Assembly: GCA_002306815.1 (NCBI GenBank)
Contig: DBTA01000037.1
Span: forward strand, 4,351 to 68,350
Reading direction: 5' to 3'
Length of the DNA: 64,000 bases
Source of the DNA: Dehalococcoidia bacterium UBA1328
GTDB taxonomy: Bacteria > Chloroflexota > Dehalococcoidia > Lucifugimonadales > Lucifugimonadaceae
A program made the position numbers and the translations under genes. Under the pieces are notes generated by a model that was not told the DNA's origin, made no database searches, and worked only from the letters and a program-made list of their open reading frames with translations. This document shows positions 10,895 to 20,946 of this stretch, piece by piece. The stretch's first letter is position 1. Each line of letters opens with the position of its first letter.

Positions 10895-11464
10895 ATGGGG
10901 GTGATTAAACGTGAAGCGGTTCGGCGTGGTTCAATAGATACCAGAATGACCCAGGCAAACAACAATTATTTCCAACAGGTTAAAGCGTCGAGCCGAATGT
11001 TCGGATTGCTCGGACTCATGCTAGGCGTCACCGGCGGTGTTCTTACAGGTGTAGCGGTAAAAGGGCTTGTAGACGAGCCTGTGGTTTCAGGTGGCGGAGC
11101 CGTTGCGTTCTACGGGGCATTCGCCCTGAGTTCGCTCATCACGCTGTATGTGATGCTGAACTACCTGTCGATGAGTTTGAGACTATCTGGTGACAAGCTG
11201 GATATTCGACGCGGTATGAAGTCGGCAATTGTTCATCTCGACGATATGAAAGAGGTGCGTGTGGCAACTCCAGCTTCTCGGATGGCGCGGGCTGCGACTC
11301 AGGCTCGTCCCGATCGCCGCAGCATTGCGAAGATGTGGAGTGTGCTCGGAGTGAAGACCGGTATCGAACTCGACCTACAAAACTCTGATGGAGATGTCGA
11401 AACCTGGTTTGTGGCGTCTCTCGATCCAGAATCGTTGCAGGAAAAGATTCAAGCCGTCATTTAA
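10895..11464 (+). CDS. membrane protein with two N-terminal helices
   Basis: The frame is open from 10697 but the early part overlaps the S15 hydrolase. Likely starts are the ATG at 10895 (189 residues) or at 10946 (172 residues, MTQANNNYFQQ). Two hydrophobic helices (FGLLGLMLGVTGGVLTGVAV and an ALSSLITLYVMLNYLS segment) are followed by a soluble region with alternating beta pattern (LRLSGDKLDIRRG, VHLDDMKEVRVAT), which could be a bacterial PH-like domain. That fold is a guess. No enzymatic motif is visible. It lies 11 bases after the hydrolase and is probably cotranscribed. Confidence 0.65.
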   Translation: MGVIKREAVRRGSIDTRMTQANNNYFQQVKASSRMFGLLGLMLGVTGGVLTGVAVKGLVDEPVVSGGGAVAFYGAFALSSLITLYVMLNYLSMSLRLSGDKLDIRRGMKSAIVHLDDMKEVRVATPASRMARAATQARPDRRSIAKMWSVLGVKTGIELDLQNSDGDVETWFVASLDPESLQEKIQAVI

Positions 11465-11533
11465 GAACCAGCAGTGAGCGATGCGGAAACGTAGGCTGAG
11501 CCCGGATCGCAGGAATAAGTTCCCGCCATTCAC

Positions 11534-12556
11534 TCATCGAGTAAGGAACCTCGTAGTTTCCTCATCGAGGGCTTCGATTTCATCCGTCTTCAGTCGCCAC
11601 GTCATAGCCGCTGAGTTGTCGGTTGCTTGTGTTGCTGATTTTGCGCCTGGAATTGGAAGCGTTCCCTTCTGTATCAGCCAGTTCAGAGCTACCTGAGAGT
11701 GTGACGCACCGTGAGTGCTTGCGATGTCGTTCATTAGCGATATCAAAGGCGGTAGAAGCTTTAGCTTTTTTCCAGCCCATCTCACTTTTCTGAGGAAGGG
11801 CGGTGGATTCTCGATTCTGTACTTTCCGGTCAGCAATCCCTCTGCAAGCGGACCGTAGGAAATAACAGAAACCCCAAGTTCGTTGCAGGTCTGCATGACG
11901 CCATTAGCTTCGATCCTGCGATTAAGCAGGCTGTAACCAACTTGGTTCGAGGCGAGATTCACTCTGTGTCTATGAAGTATTTCGTGCGCTACTTTCGTCT
12001 GTTCCGCGCTGAAGTTTGAAACACCAACTGCCCGGATTAAACCTTCACTGGCAAGTTCTGCCATCTCCTCAACCCAAACTTCGAAACTCCTGGGTTTGAA
12101 CGGGAAGTGGATTTGGTAAAGGTCGACCGATTCGGTGTTGAGGCGACGCAGGCTTGCCTCGAGCGCACGTCTGAGCGCTCCTCGACCCAATCGCCACGGA
12201 TACGGAAAGAATTTTGTGGCAATGATTGGTTTTGCTACTGCCTTATCGAGATTGGAATTCTCGCTATTAGTTAGCTGGCTAATTATCTTCTCTGAACGAC
12301 CACGCCCGTAGATTTCGGCTGTGTCCAACCAGTTGATTCCATTCTGGATGCTTGCTCTGTATGCACCATCAATATCTTCATCGGTGTAACTACGTCCGTA
12401 ACCCCAGTAGAACGCACCTCCCCACTGCCAAGTACCCGTACCAACACGGCTAACCCGAAGATCGGATTGCCCAAGACGAACCAAGTCAGTGCTTATGTTC
12501 GACGCTATGTTGGATAGGGATTGAGTGCTCACCACCACAAGGGTACGTTCATTCAA
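11534..12556 (-). CDS. aldo/keto reductase
   Basis: An NAD(P)H-dependent oxidoreductase of about 340 residues with the (beta/alpha)8 AKR layout. The catalytic Tyr lies in the NWLDTAEIYGRGRSE segment and the active-site His in VDLYQIHFP; VGVSNFSAEQ and LNWLIQKGTLPIPGAKS supply cofactor contacts. The start is unclear: the longest form uses TTG at 12556, and several GTG codons shortly after (LVVVS) are alternatives. It is convergent with the membrane protein at 10895 and divergent from the sulfatase at 12662. The substrate is unknown. Confidence 0.88.
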   Translation of the reverse strand: MNERTLVVVSTQSLSNIASNISTDLVRLGQSDLRVSRVGTGTWQWGGAFYWGYGRSYTDEDIDGAYRASIQNGINWLDTAEIYGRGRSEKIISQLTNSENSNLDKAVAKPIIATKFFPYPWRLGRGALRRALEASLRRLNTESVDLYQIHFPFKPRSFEVWVEEMAELASEGLIRAVGVSNFSAEQTKVAHEILHRHRVNLASNQVGYSLLNRRIEANGVMQTCNELGVSVISYGPLAEGLLTGKYRIENPPPFLRKVRWAGKKLKLLPPLISLMNDIASTHGASHSQVALNWLIQKGTLPIPGAKSATQATDNSAAMTWRLKTDEIEALDEETTRFLTR

Positions 12557-12661
12557 GTAAAACGGGATTGATACGGCGTCGATACTGGCTTAGTCTTCCG
12601 GCAGTTTCAAAAGTTCCTGTGCGCGCCTGTCGCGCCGAGTCTGATCGAGCGGAGTGTAAAT

Positions 12662-14155
12662 TTGTCAGAAGAGCAACAGCGACCAAACATTGTTTTCCTG
12701 TTTCCAGACCAGTTTCGATCTGATTTCGCCGGATGCAATGGAGCAGATTGGCTTCAAACGCCTAACATCGACGCAATAGCTGAAAACGGCGTTCGATACA
12801 CCAACTCGTTCTCGGCATCGCCAATATGTGTCCCGGCTCGAACCGCGTTGCTGACCGGTATGAACGCAGTTCGAAACGGTGTGACCGGCAACCTTCACAA
12901 CCTACGTGCTGACTGGCGAGAGGCAGGTCTGCGCACATGGCCCGAGATTCTTGGCGGGGACGGTTACTACACTGCAGGCATCGGAAAGATGCACTTCTAC
13001 CCCTGGGATGAGCGAAGAGGATTCCAGTACCGCGTCATTTGTGAAGACAAGCGATGGCTCGAAGTACGCGATGACTATTACCACTACTTGCGTCGACATG
13101 GTTTGCGGAAGCTCCACGGCAACGAAATGGAGGGCTACCACGAGAACAAGGGTGCAGTGATCCACGACATTACGTGGGAGCACTCATGGGATCGTTTTGT
13201 TGGCTCAGAAGCAGTGAAATTCATTGAGGAGTACGGTGCCGATCAGCCCTTCGCAATGATGGTTGGTTTCCCGGGACCACACTGCCCATACGATCCTGAC
13301 GAGCGATTCCTTGAAGGAATCGACGAGTCGAAAATCCCAGATGCGGCTCCTGAAGTACCGGGTCACACTCCAAAGCTCCGTCAAGGAAATGTCGACGGCA
13401 ATAAGCGACCATGGAATGGTGTCGATTATTCGGAGTTTCCAGACACGGCGAAGCACACGGTGCGCAAGCACTACTCCGGTTTGGTTCAGCAGATCGACTT
13501 CGAGGTCGGAGCGATTATCGACGCTTTGCGTAACAAGGGACTTCTCGACAATACGTATGTAATCCTCGCCTCAGATCACGGTGACTATCTCGGCGACCAT
13601 AACTTGATCGGAAAAGCCTCTTTTTACGAGTCGGCAATTCGAATCCCAATGATGGCAATGGGACCCGGCATCGAGTCGGGTCAGGTTCAGGAAGGCTTGG
13701 TCGACGTTCGGGACGTGACTGCGACGATGTTGAGTTGGGCTGGTATTGAACAGCCCGGTTGGTACGACGCACAACCTTTGCCAGGCGAAGGCATGCCTGG
13801 TGAATCGGGTCGAGACAACATTATTGGTCTACTTGGCGACGGCTGGATGAATTTCGACGGTCGCTACAAGCTGCACAAGTACCGAACGGGTGAGGTGTTG
13901 TTGTTCGACATGCTGAACGACCCACAGGAACAGGTGAACCTTTACGAGAATCCTGAATTCGCTGACGTGGTGAGACGCCTGGAAGCGGAGTTGGCTTTAG
14001 AGCTTATGGAGTCGATCGAATCATCAATGGATGACCGACTCGCTCAAAATGGCGACATGTCACAGGATCCGACTTTCGGATATGAAAGCTGGAATCGACC
14101 CTGGCCACACGAGCCAAGAGTCACGGCACCAACGTACGAAAGACCGAAGGCGTGA
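12662..14155 (+). CDS. type I sulfatase (formylglycine-dependent)
   Basis: Hydrolyses a sulfate ester through a Cys-derived formylglycine. The 497-residue protein has the N-terminal metal site NIVFLFPDQFRSD, the modification motif C-V-P-A-R in SPICVPARTALLTG, and the second metal site VILASDHGDYLGDH. The start is a TTG at 12662 preceded by GGAG at a good distance; there is no better ATG. No signal peptide is evident, so it would act in the cytoplasm. The maturation enzyme is not in this window. Two more sulfatases lie at 47021-48736 (interrupted) and 54321-55793. Confidence 0.93.
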   Translation: MSEEQQRPNIVFLFPDQFRSDFAGCNGADWLQTPNIDAIAENGVRYTNSFSASPICVPARTALLTGMNAVRNGVTGNLHNLRADWREAGLRTWPEILGGDGYYTAGIGKMHFYPWDERRGFQYRVICEDKRWLEVRDDYYHYLRRHGLRKLHGNEMEGYHENKGAVIHDITWEHSWDRFVGSEAVKFIEEYGADQPFAMMVGFPGPHCPYDPDERFLEGIDESKIPDAAPEVPGHTPKLRQGNVDGNKRPWNGVDYSEFPDTAKHTVRKHYSGLVQQIDFEVGAIIDALRNKGLLDNTYVILASDHGDYLGDHNLIGKASFYESAIRIPMMAMGPGIESGQVQEGLVDVRDVTATMLSWAGIEQPGWYDAQPLPGEGMPGESGRDNIIGLLGDGWMNFDGRYKLHKYRTGEVLLFDMLNDPQEQVNLYENPEFADVVRRLEAELALELMESIESSMDDRLAQNGDMSQDPTFGYESWNRPWPHEPRVTAPTYERPKA

Positions 14156-14193
14156 GGGGTTTTTAGTCAAAGAATTTCGAGATCAATATCAAT

Positions 14194-14859
14194 CTAGGTT
14201 TTACGACCGGTGAATATTATGTGACGAATTCCACCTTTTCCGTTGTGTGCTTGAACCCGGTGTTTCTCGGCACGGAATCCGTTTCGCGTCATCTTGGACA
14301 CGAACTTAGGCTCGTCATCGGCTGACCAGATTGCTACTTTGCCGCCGTTCTTAAGTGCAGTTCTAATCGATTGGAGTCCATGGTCTGTGTAGAGCCAACT
14401 GTTTCGTTCCTCGACGAGAGGTGAAGGACCGTTGTCGACGTCGAGCATGATTGCGTCGAACTCATTTTTCGAGCGCTTGATCACTTGTGAAATATCGTCT
14501 TGGACCAGTTCCGTTCGGTTGTCTTTTAGCGGATGGTCGGCGAAAGGTGCGAGTGGGCCTCTGTTCCATTCGATTACTTCAGGCACGAGTTCCACTTGTA
14601 CGGCTGTCCCTTGTTTTGGAAGTAGCTCGATGGCGGCGCGAAGCGTGTAGCCGAGTCCGAGTCCACCGATCATCACTCGTGCGCCTGGTTTAAGTTTCCT
14701 GCAAACGAGTCGGGCGAGTTCGATTTCGGAATGGTGCATCCGAGTCGACATGAGCGGGAGTCCGTCGGCTTTGATGATGTATTCACCATCGTGCTCGACC
14801 AGTTCGAGGCGGGTGCCGTCGGGCGATACGGCTTCGCCGGCGATGATCCATGGTTTCAT
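14194..14859 (-). CDS. spermidine synthase-like SAM-binding protein
   Basis: A 221-residue Rossmann-fold protein with the nucleotide loop VMIGGLGLGYTLRAA, an acidic strand end VQVELVPEVIEW, and FDAIMLDVDNGPSPLVEE as the catalytic-region equivalent. This group resembles spermidine synthases but often lacks the polyamine-binding part, so it may be a methyltransferase or aminopropyltransferase with another substrate. The ATG at 14859 is clear. It converges on the sulfatase at 12662 with a 38-base gap. Confidence 0.8.
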   Translation of the reverse strand: MKPWIIAGEAVSPDGTRLELVEHDGEYIIKADGLPLMSTRMHHSEIELARLVCRKLKPGARVMIGGLGLGYTLRAAIELLPKQGTAVQVELVPEVIEWNRGPLAPFADHPLKDNRTELVQDDISQVIKRSKNEFDAIMLDVDNGPSPLVEERNSWLYTDHGLQSIRTALKNGGKVAIWSADDEPKFVSKMTRNGFRAEKHRVQAHNGKGGIRHIIFTGRKT

Positions 14860-15018
14860 GGGGTTAATTGTAGGTGAGCCCGGGTGCAGTTTTACGGGCT
14901 GGCGGATTCAGGATTGTGCTTCACCCCTCCCCTACACCCAGTGACCAGGTGGAGCTACGACGTCTCCTATCTCACAGAGCGGTAAGGAGAGGGGACTCGG
15001 GCATCGTGAGCCTTGGCG

Positions 15019-16593
15019 TCAGTTCTGAGGTGGGTAGGTCGGTTCTTCGAACGGGTAGAGCGGGATCCGGCGGCTGTGGAACTCGAACGTATCAAGGTCA
15101 GCTGAAGTTACACCGGGACTGTTCACGATGATGATTTCCGCGGCGATCGGCTGATAGGCAGGTCGAGGTGAACTCACACCCTTAGCGACAACGATTCGGT
15201 AGTCCTCAGGGCGAATTCCCATCGAGTACATTTGCTCACGTGCCGTATTTCCACTTCGTCGTGAAGTCAGCAAGATCGTCATGCCGTCAGTCGTTTTGAA
15301 CAACACTCGCTTTCCATCGTCATAGAAACGGAATCCACCATGAGTGGGACGAGTTTCCTCGTACGGACCATCGTCGATGTTGCCGACCGTTCCAACCACA
15401 TGAACGGGCTCGCCGTGCATGTCGTCGGTCTTACCGCCAACGTCGAGGGCAATTTCCGCACCGACGCCTGCATGCACACATGTAGCAACTGCTTCGGGAT
15501 CGTAAAGAGTCTGCAAATACCCGGTTACACCCATTTCCTGTGCGACCTTGAGGATGTGAGTCGAGTCGGCCGATGAACCACCGCCAATGTTGTCACCAAC
15601 GTCCATCAGGACGATCGGACCAAGTCGAGAGTGTTCAGATTCTTCCGCTTCGGCAAGTGCTGATCCGTCGTCTGGAACGTAGTTTTCAACGCCTTCAGGC
15701 TTCGGTCCCACGTAACTCTCTTCTGCCATTTTTAGTGCCTCGTGAATGCTGGGCACCTGCTTATTCAATTCTTCTCGCTTTGTCCAAGCGCTAGCTGCTA
15801 GATCCTTCGAGACCTTTTCGGCAAGTTCGGCGTCACCGTCGGTAATGGTGATCCACGACATTCCCATTTCTTCCACGTCAGAGTATGGGTAACCCTCGGC
15901 GATTGAAGTATCTAGAACACCTTCGATTTCGTTTGCCTCGACACACTCGTCGACCAGTCCCTTCATTGGCTCCTGACCAGTGAACTGCTTGACGATGTTT
16001 ACGAGCATTGGTGGCATTTCGATGAACTGAACCGGGTTGATCTCGCCCTTCGCGGTTCGGTAGATCAGTTCGGCACACTTGTACCCACGAACCTTGGCGT
16101 CTAGGTGAGGGCACGTTCGCCACACGACACAAACGTCGGTGTTCGCCACAGAATCTTTCGAAACGTTGGCGTGCATGTCTAGAGTCATACCTACAGGTAC
16201 ATCTGGCCCGACGATTTCACGTACCGTGCGAGTGAATTCACCGTCCATATCAGGGAATTCTTCGGACACCGCCGCACCGTGATTGCTGATGAGCACCGCA
16301 TCCCACGGTCCCTGATCTTTCAGCATCTGGAACATTTCTTCGGTCAACCGGTCGTAGGCATCCTTGGTGATCGTCCCAATCGGACCGGTCTTTCCGTACA
16401 TCAGCGGAACTGCTTCGAATCCAAAGTCCTCTGCCGCCTGTAGATAGCCCGAGATGGTGTACTCCGACTCGCCGTACTCGTCGATGATTTCCTGTCCACG
16501 TTCAATGTGAGACTTCATGAACTCCTCGTATGATGCTGGGACTTTTGAAAAAGTGTTGGTCTCGTGTGAAATACCGAGAATCGCGAATTTCAT
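15019..16593 (-). CDS. M81 family metallopeptidase, MlrC-like
   Basis: A 524-residue protein beginning MKFAILGISHETNTFSKVP, the hallmark of the MlrC family, whose founding member degrades linearised microcystin peptides. Further motifs are LISNHGAAVSEEFPDMDGEF, VGMTLDMHANVS, RTCPHLDAKVRG and the C-terminal half's VLMDVGDNIGGGSSAD. The His and Asp residues in these motifs fit a zinc hydrolase. Most homologs in heterotrophs have no known substrate; a role on small peptides or amides is inferred. It is probably cotranscribed with the GNAT gene upstream at 16651-17451. Confidence 0.9.
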   Translation of the reverse strand: MKFAILGISHETNTFSKVPASYEEFMKSHIERGQEIIDEYGESEYTISGYLQAAEDFGFEAVPLMYGKTGPIGTITKDAYDRLTEEMFQMLKDQGPWDAVLISNHGAAVSEEFPDMDGEFTRTVREIVGPDVPVGMTLDMHANVSKDSVANTDVCVVWRTCPHLDAKVRGYKCAELIYRTAKGEINPVQFIEMPPMLVNIVKQFTGQEPMKGLVDECVEANEIEGVLDTSIAEGYPYSDVEEMGMSWITITDGDAELAEKVSKDLAASAWTKREELNKQVPSIHEALKMAEESYVGPKPEGVENYVPDDGSALAEAEESEHSRLGPIVLMDVGDNIGGGSSADSTHILKVAQEMGVTGYLQTLYDPEAVATCVHAGVGAEIALDVGGKTDDMHGEPVHVVGTVGNIDDGPYEETRPTHGGFRFYDDGKRVLFKTTDGMTILLTSRRSGNTAREQMYSMGIRPEDYRIVVAKGVSSPRPAYQPIAAEIIIVNSPGVTSADLDTFEFHSRRIPLYPFEEPTYPPQN

Positions 16594-16650
16594 GGGTTTC
16601 TCTTCTGTTGTTGTTGGATACCTGGTGAACTGAATTTGTCGACAGTGAGT

Positions 16651-17451
16651 CTAGAACTGTTCGTTTTCAGGACGAGATAATACCTCGACCCACATAGGTT
16701 TGAACCCTGCTGCGAGAGCAGTTCTCATAGATGGGATGTTGGAAGCTGAGGTTCCGTAGTAGGGCATCTTGCCTTCATCGAGTACCGCCCCTGCGACAGC
16801 CGACGTGAGTGCCGGTGCGATGCCGCGTCCGCGGTGTTCAGGGGCGACATCGATACCGAGCTGCCACATGTATGGCGAGTCGGCTGAAGCGCCACACACT
16901 CCGGCGATCTCGCTTTCGCGCTCAGCTATGGCCGCGATCATAGTCGGCCTCGCAGTCTCTGTCGGAACTTTGTAAATAGCGTTGTGCCATTTGGCGCGTT
17001 GCCCTATAGCGTCTGCGCCTTCCTGACCAACCACTCGAACACTGTATTCGGCAGGCGATTCAATATGGGTCAGGCTGCTGTGTGAGACAGCGAATCTTGG
17101 AAAAGGTCCGTACAGAAGCAGTCCTTCAGGTCGAACGAGATCTGCCATCTTTCCCATGCGCTCGGGCATGAACAGTTCATCACGGGTTGTTTTAGGTTCC
17201 GGGCCGAATATCTCTTCTGCCCAATCGAGATGCTCCTCGTCGACGCAAACGATCCCGCCGCGACCAAGTGAGGCGATGCCAATTTTTCCGGGGTGGGGGT
17301 CGAAATGTCGGTGTGCGGGATTTTCGTGTGTCTTGGGTGAGCGCACAGAAATGTGGACCTTGCCGTCGGTGAGTTGCGATTCCGAACACGATAGTTCTGC
17401 GCACAGCATTTCTATAACCGTTTCTAGAACGTCCTGCAGAGTGTCGATCAT
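16651..17451 (-). CDS. GNAT-family N-acetyltransferase
   Basis: The C-terminal half contains a typical acetyl-CoA pyrophosphate loop, LGIDVAPEHRGRGIAPALTSA, followed by the YYGTSASNIPSMRTALAAGFKP segment usual at the end of the fold. The N-terminal 120 residues do not match a family I know. I prefer the ATG at 17451 with a GGGG-rich ribosome-binding region; the frame extends to a TTG at 17508. It lies 57 bases upstream of the MlrC gene on the same strand. The substrate is unknown. Confidence 0.82.
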   Translation of the reverse strand: MIDTLQDVLETVIEMLCAELSCSESQLTDGKVHISVRSPKTHENPAHRHFDPHPGKIGIASLGRGGIVCVDEEHLDWAEEIFGPEPKTTRDELFMPERMGKMADLVRPEGLLLYGPFPRFAVSHSSLTHIESPAEYSVRVVGQEGADAIGQRAKWHNAIYKVPTETARPTMIAAIAERESEIAGVCGASADSPYMWQLGIDVAPEHRGRGIAPALTSAVAGAVLDEGKMPYYGTSASNIPSMRTALAAGFKPMWVEVLSRPENEQF

Positions 17452-17522
17452 CGTGCTGGTAGCCCCTTTTAATCCGTTGTCGAATTGCGTTAAATCGCCC
17501 GGACTCAATCATATCGTCAGGA

Positions 17523-18907
17523 TCAAATAGGCGGAGCCTTTGACGACCAATCGGTAGCGAGATCGTAGGCATGAGCGATTTGCAGCAAAGTCAGATCATC
17601 GTGCATTTCGCCACTGAGCATTGCGCCTACCGGGATGCCAGCATCACCGAATCCGGCGGGGAGACTGATCGACGGATGCCCCGTGATGTTGAAAGGCGCA
17701 GTGAAACACGCGTTGATGCCGCGTGAGTGTTCGCCGCGTCGCCTTGAACGCTCTGCCGTCGCGAACGGTGATGTTGGCATTGCCACGGCTTTCAGATTCT
17801 GCTCCGAAAGAGTTTTCGAGAAGTAACTTCGGAATGCTCGACCAACCTCGGTAGCGTTCAGCATGTCACTCGCTGACAGGAACGCCCCTTGCAGTAAATA
17901 AACCCGGGTGATTGGCCCGTAGATGTTTCAGTCTTGCTGGAGCGATTTTTGGTGACGCTGGTACGCCTCCGAATTGAGCACGAGGAAGTTTGCCGCACGT
18001 GCTTCAGCCATGCCACGCAATTCGATATCGACAACCTCGCACCCAAGCACGGACAGCCGTTTCAAGAACGATACGAATGCCTCTGCAACATCGGCCTCGT
18101 TAGGGGCAGATTCGATGAAATCTGTTGGGACGCCGATTCGCCAGCCGGATATGTCAGCTTTAATGTTCGCTGTGTACCCCGGCACTTCTGCAGGCCAGCT
18201 CATATCGTCGTCAGGTTCGAAGCCTGCCATTACTTCGAGCATCATTGCTGTGTCGAGTGCGGTTCGACAGATCGGTGATATTTCGCTGTGACCGTTGTGA
18301 TCCATACCGAGTCGGCTCACCAGCCCATGTGTTGGTTTGATGCCGTAAAGGTTGTGCGCGCCTGCGGGGAGTCGGGCACTGCCGCCTCCGTCCGTGCCTA
18401 TAGTCGCTGCCGCCATTCGTGCGGAACTTGCTGCGCCTGATCCGCTGCTAGACCCCACCGACATACGCTCTGGATTCCACGGCGACCATGGTGGTGGTGA
18501 TAGGTCTGCCTCGGAGGGTCGAGACCAGCCAAACTCGTTCAGGTTGGTCTTTCCAATGATGATTGCTCCGGCTTCACGCAGGCGTGCGACGGTAGAAGCG
18601 TCTTCTTAGGGAATCCAATCTTCGAGAATACGAGAATTGTCTGTTGTTCGCAGACCATTGAGTCTTTGACTCCAACGGTCACCCCTGCTAGCGGACCCAG
18701 CTTCTCACCAGCGGCTCTGGATTTATCGATGACATCCGCTTGTTTGATCGCATTTTCAGCATCGACGGTGATGAACGAATTGAGTCGGGGATTCAGCCGT
18801 TCGATTTCGGCAAGATGCGCCTTTACGAGTTCAACGGCGGTTATATCCCCTTCCCTGACCATTCTTGCTTGTTCGGAAAGTGTAAGAAGGTGAGGAGATT
18901 CTGTCAT
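17523..18907 (-). pseudogene. amidase-signature enzyme, broken by one frameshift and two stops
   Basis: The gene begins MTESPHLLTLSEQARMVREG and runs to GPLAGVTVGVKDS, which carries the catalytic Lys of the Ser-Ser-Lys amidase triad. A frameshift then occurs around 18625-18640. The family continues in the next frame as SRILEDWIP, a TAA at about 18607-18609, then EDASTVARLREAGAIIIGKT. The Gly/Ser-rich motif VGSSSGSGAASSARM near 18450 and GTDGGGSARLPAG are intact. A TGA at 17928-17930 interrupts the C-terminal part, which continues in frame as NIYGPITRVYLLQGAF to the stop at 17523. Three independent lesions make a functional product unlikely. The start overlaps the stop of the small gene at 18904-19104. 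Confidence 0.88.
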
Positions 18908-19104
18908 GATTGGTCTCCATCGACGTTCAGAGACATTTTCGAAACATCAACTTCACCTTCGAACGGCTGGATAAGGCTTTCCATAAGATCAGCCGCGTCC
19001 CGCACGCCGTTCAGGAGCTGAGCCAATTGCTCAATATCCTCATCGGACACCGGCGCCAGCTGCCGTGCATAGTCTCTAATTTTCTCAATATTTCGATATT
19101 CCAT
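18904..19104 (-). CDS. small GatC/AtzG-like protein coupled to the amidase
   Basis: A 66-residue protein (MEYRNIEKIRDYARQLAPVS, helical, acidic C-terminus) starting at an ATG about 13 bases after GGAGG. Its TGA overlaps the amidase ATG as ATGA, the arrangement of translationally coupled subunits. Small helical partners of this size accompany amidases of the GatCAB and AtzE types; the assignment rests on size, helix pattern and context rather than a diagnostic motif. With the amidase broken, this subunit may have no partner. Confidence 0.6.
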   Translation of the reverse strand: MEYRNIEKIRDYARQLAPVSDEDIEQLAQLLNGVRDAADLMESLIQPFEGEVDVSKMSLNVDGDQS

Positions 19105-19181
19105 GAAACGCTCGATTCCTCCGACCAGAAGCTTACCCCGGGTAACATGGCGCCGATCACCCGCGCAGCGCAACAGGAGCC

Positions 19182-20897
19182 ATGAAATTGCAGACAAGTT
19201 TGCCGATTATGAGTCACCAGGAAGTCACAGCAACTTCCGGAATGGTGGTGGCACAACATCGAGATGCTGCTGCTATTGGCGTTGAGGTACTTCGGCGCGG
19301 TGGAAACGCCGTTGATGCCGCAGTTACAACAGCTTTCGCTTCCGGAGTCTTGCTTCCGATCTGGAACGGAATCGGTGGTGGTGGGGTTATGAACGTTCAC
19401 CTCGATGGTGACGTGAATGGTTCGGCCGGCGGAACCATTGATTTTGGTATGCAGGCTCCGGGTCTGGCGCATGCCGAAATGTATGAACTTGAGGATGAGT
19501 TCGATGTGCAAGGTCCTTCTAGACGATTCTCCTGGTGCAAGGTCAAAGACAACGCCAACACCGAGGGGTACACATCGATTGCTATTCCAGGGACCGTAGC
19601 CGGTCTGACTACTGCACTCGAAAAGTGGGGCACGATTGACTTGGTTCAAGCGGTAGCACCGGCGGTGAAACTGGCACGTGAAGGGTTTTCACTCTCGAGA
19701 ACGACTGCTCTAGCCATGATGGAACGGCACGGGCTGCTCGCGAGATTCCCGGCAACTCGCGAGGTGTATCTAAAGAACGGGTCGCCGTTGGGTGTTGGGG
19801 CACATTTCGTCCAAAAAGAGCACGCCGAAACACTCGAGCGGCTAGGGCGAGTCGGTGCAAGCGATATGTATGGCGGTGAGACCGGTGCACGAATTGCCGA
19901 AGATGTGGAGAAGAATGGCGGGTTTCTCAGGCTTTCCGACTTCGAACAGTACAAACCTATAGTTAGCGAATCAGCCCTTTCTGGCAGGTACAGAGGGCTA
20001 AATGTTTCCGCAGTCGGTGGACCTTGTGCGGGCCCAACGGTTGTTGAGATTCTTCATATTATCGACCAGTTCAATTTACAGGCGATGGGGCACGGGTCAG
20101 TCGATTTTCTACACACTTTGATCGAATCAGTGAAGCTTGCCGCTGTTGATCGATTTAGCTTCATGGGCGATCCAGCGATATACGGCTTCCCGATCGAGGT
20201 TCTAGCGAATAGCGATTATGCTGCGACTCGAGGAGCACAAATCGATCCTTCCAAAGCTTCCGTGTTCGACTCTGGCGATCCGTGGTCGTTCGCCGGGATG
20301 GAACGGCCATCGGAATTTCCTGAACGAGCAGGATCGTCTCCAGATTCAGGAACCACTTCGCTAACTACTGCCGATAAACACGGAAACATGGTCGTTCTGA
20401 CACAAACAAATCTTGCGTTCAGCGGAGTGATAAATCCTGGTGTGGGCGTAATGATGAACGACGCTATGGGATGGTCGGCTCCTATGCCCGGGACCGTAAA
20501 CTCAATAGCTCCGTTTGCTCGGGCGCTGAACAACATGGCCCCAACGATTCTTCACTATGACGGTCGTGCGGTTCTGGCTATTGGCGGTTCCGGAGGGAGA
20601 AAAATCTGGCCGGCGGTAGTTCAAGGAATTGTGAATCGCGTCGACTTTGGCATGAACTTACAAGAAGCGCTCGAACAGCCGCGAATACACGTTGAGTCAG
20701 ACGATCCGGTTGTAGATCCAAGATTCGGTGACGACGTGCTTACCGGGCTTGCCAGTCGAGGGCACGATTACTTATTTCCGCCGGATGAGTACGTTCTCTG
20801 GCCATTCTCAGAACCGAACGGCATATCGTCTGACAATGGAGTTCTTAAGAGCGGTTTGAACCCGCAAACGAAACCAACTCACGCTGCAGGTCATTAG
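19182..20897 (+). CDS. gamma-glutamyltransferase family protein
   Basis: An Ntn-hydrolase that cleaves gamma-glutamyl amides such as glutathione or related acyl amides. The N-terminal segment VVAQHRDAAAIGVEVLRRGG and IGGGGVMNVHL are typical of the large subunit. The autoprocessing and nucleophile Thr lies in DSGTTSLTTADKHGN near residue 390, followed by NNMAPTILH and the GGSGGRKIWPAVVQGI segment of the small subunit. At 571 residues it is full length. The ATG at 19182 follows CAGGAG. No clear signal peptide is present, unlike periplasmic Ggt, so it may be cytoplasmic or have another substrate. It is divergent from the broken amidase operon. Confidence 0.9.
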   Translation: MKLQTSLPIMSHQEVTATSGMVVAQHRDAAAIGVEVLRRGGNAVDAAVTTAFASGVLLPIWNGIGGGGVMNVHLDGDVNGSAGGTIDFGMQAPGLAHAEMYELEDEFDVQGPSRRFSWCKVKDNANTEGYTSIAIPGTVAGLTTALEKWGTIDLVQAVAPAVKLAREGFSLSRTTALAMMERHGLLARFPATREVYLKNGSPLGVGAHFVQKEHAETLERLGRVGASDMYGGETGARIAEDVEKNGGFLRLSDFEQYKPIVSESALSGRYRGLNVSAVGGPCAGPTVVEILHIIDQFNLQAMGHGSVDFLHTLIESVKLAAVDRFSFMGDPAIYGFPIEVLANSDYAATRGAQIDPSKASVFDSGDPWSFAGMERPSEFPERAGSSPDSGTTSLTTADKHGNMVVLTQTNLAFSGVINPGVGVMMNDAMGWSAPMPGTVNSIAPFARALNNMAPTILHYDGRAVLAIGGSGGRKIWPAVVQGIVNRVDFGMNLQEALEQPRIHVESDDPVVDPRFGDDVLTGLASRGHDYLFPPDEYVLWPFSEPNGISSDNGVLKSGLNPQTKPTHAAGH

Positions 20898-20946
20898 CTC
20901 TCGCATCGAACCGAATGACGACATTTCACGAAAGAAAATCGAAAAC

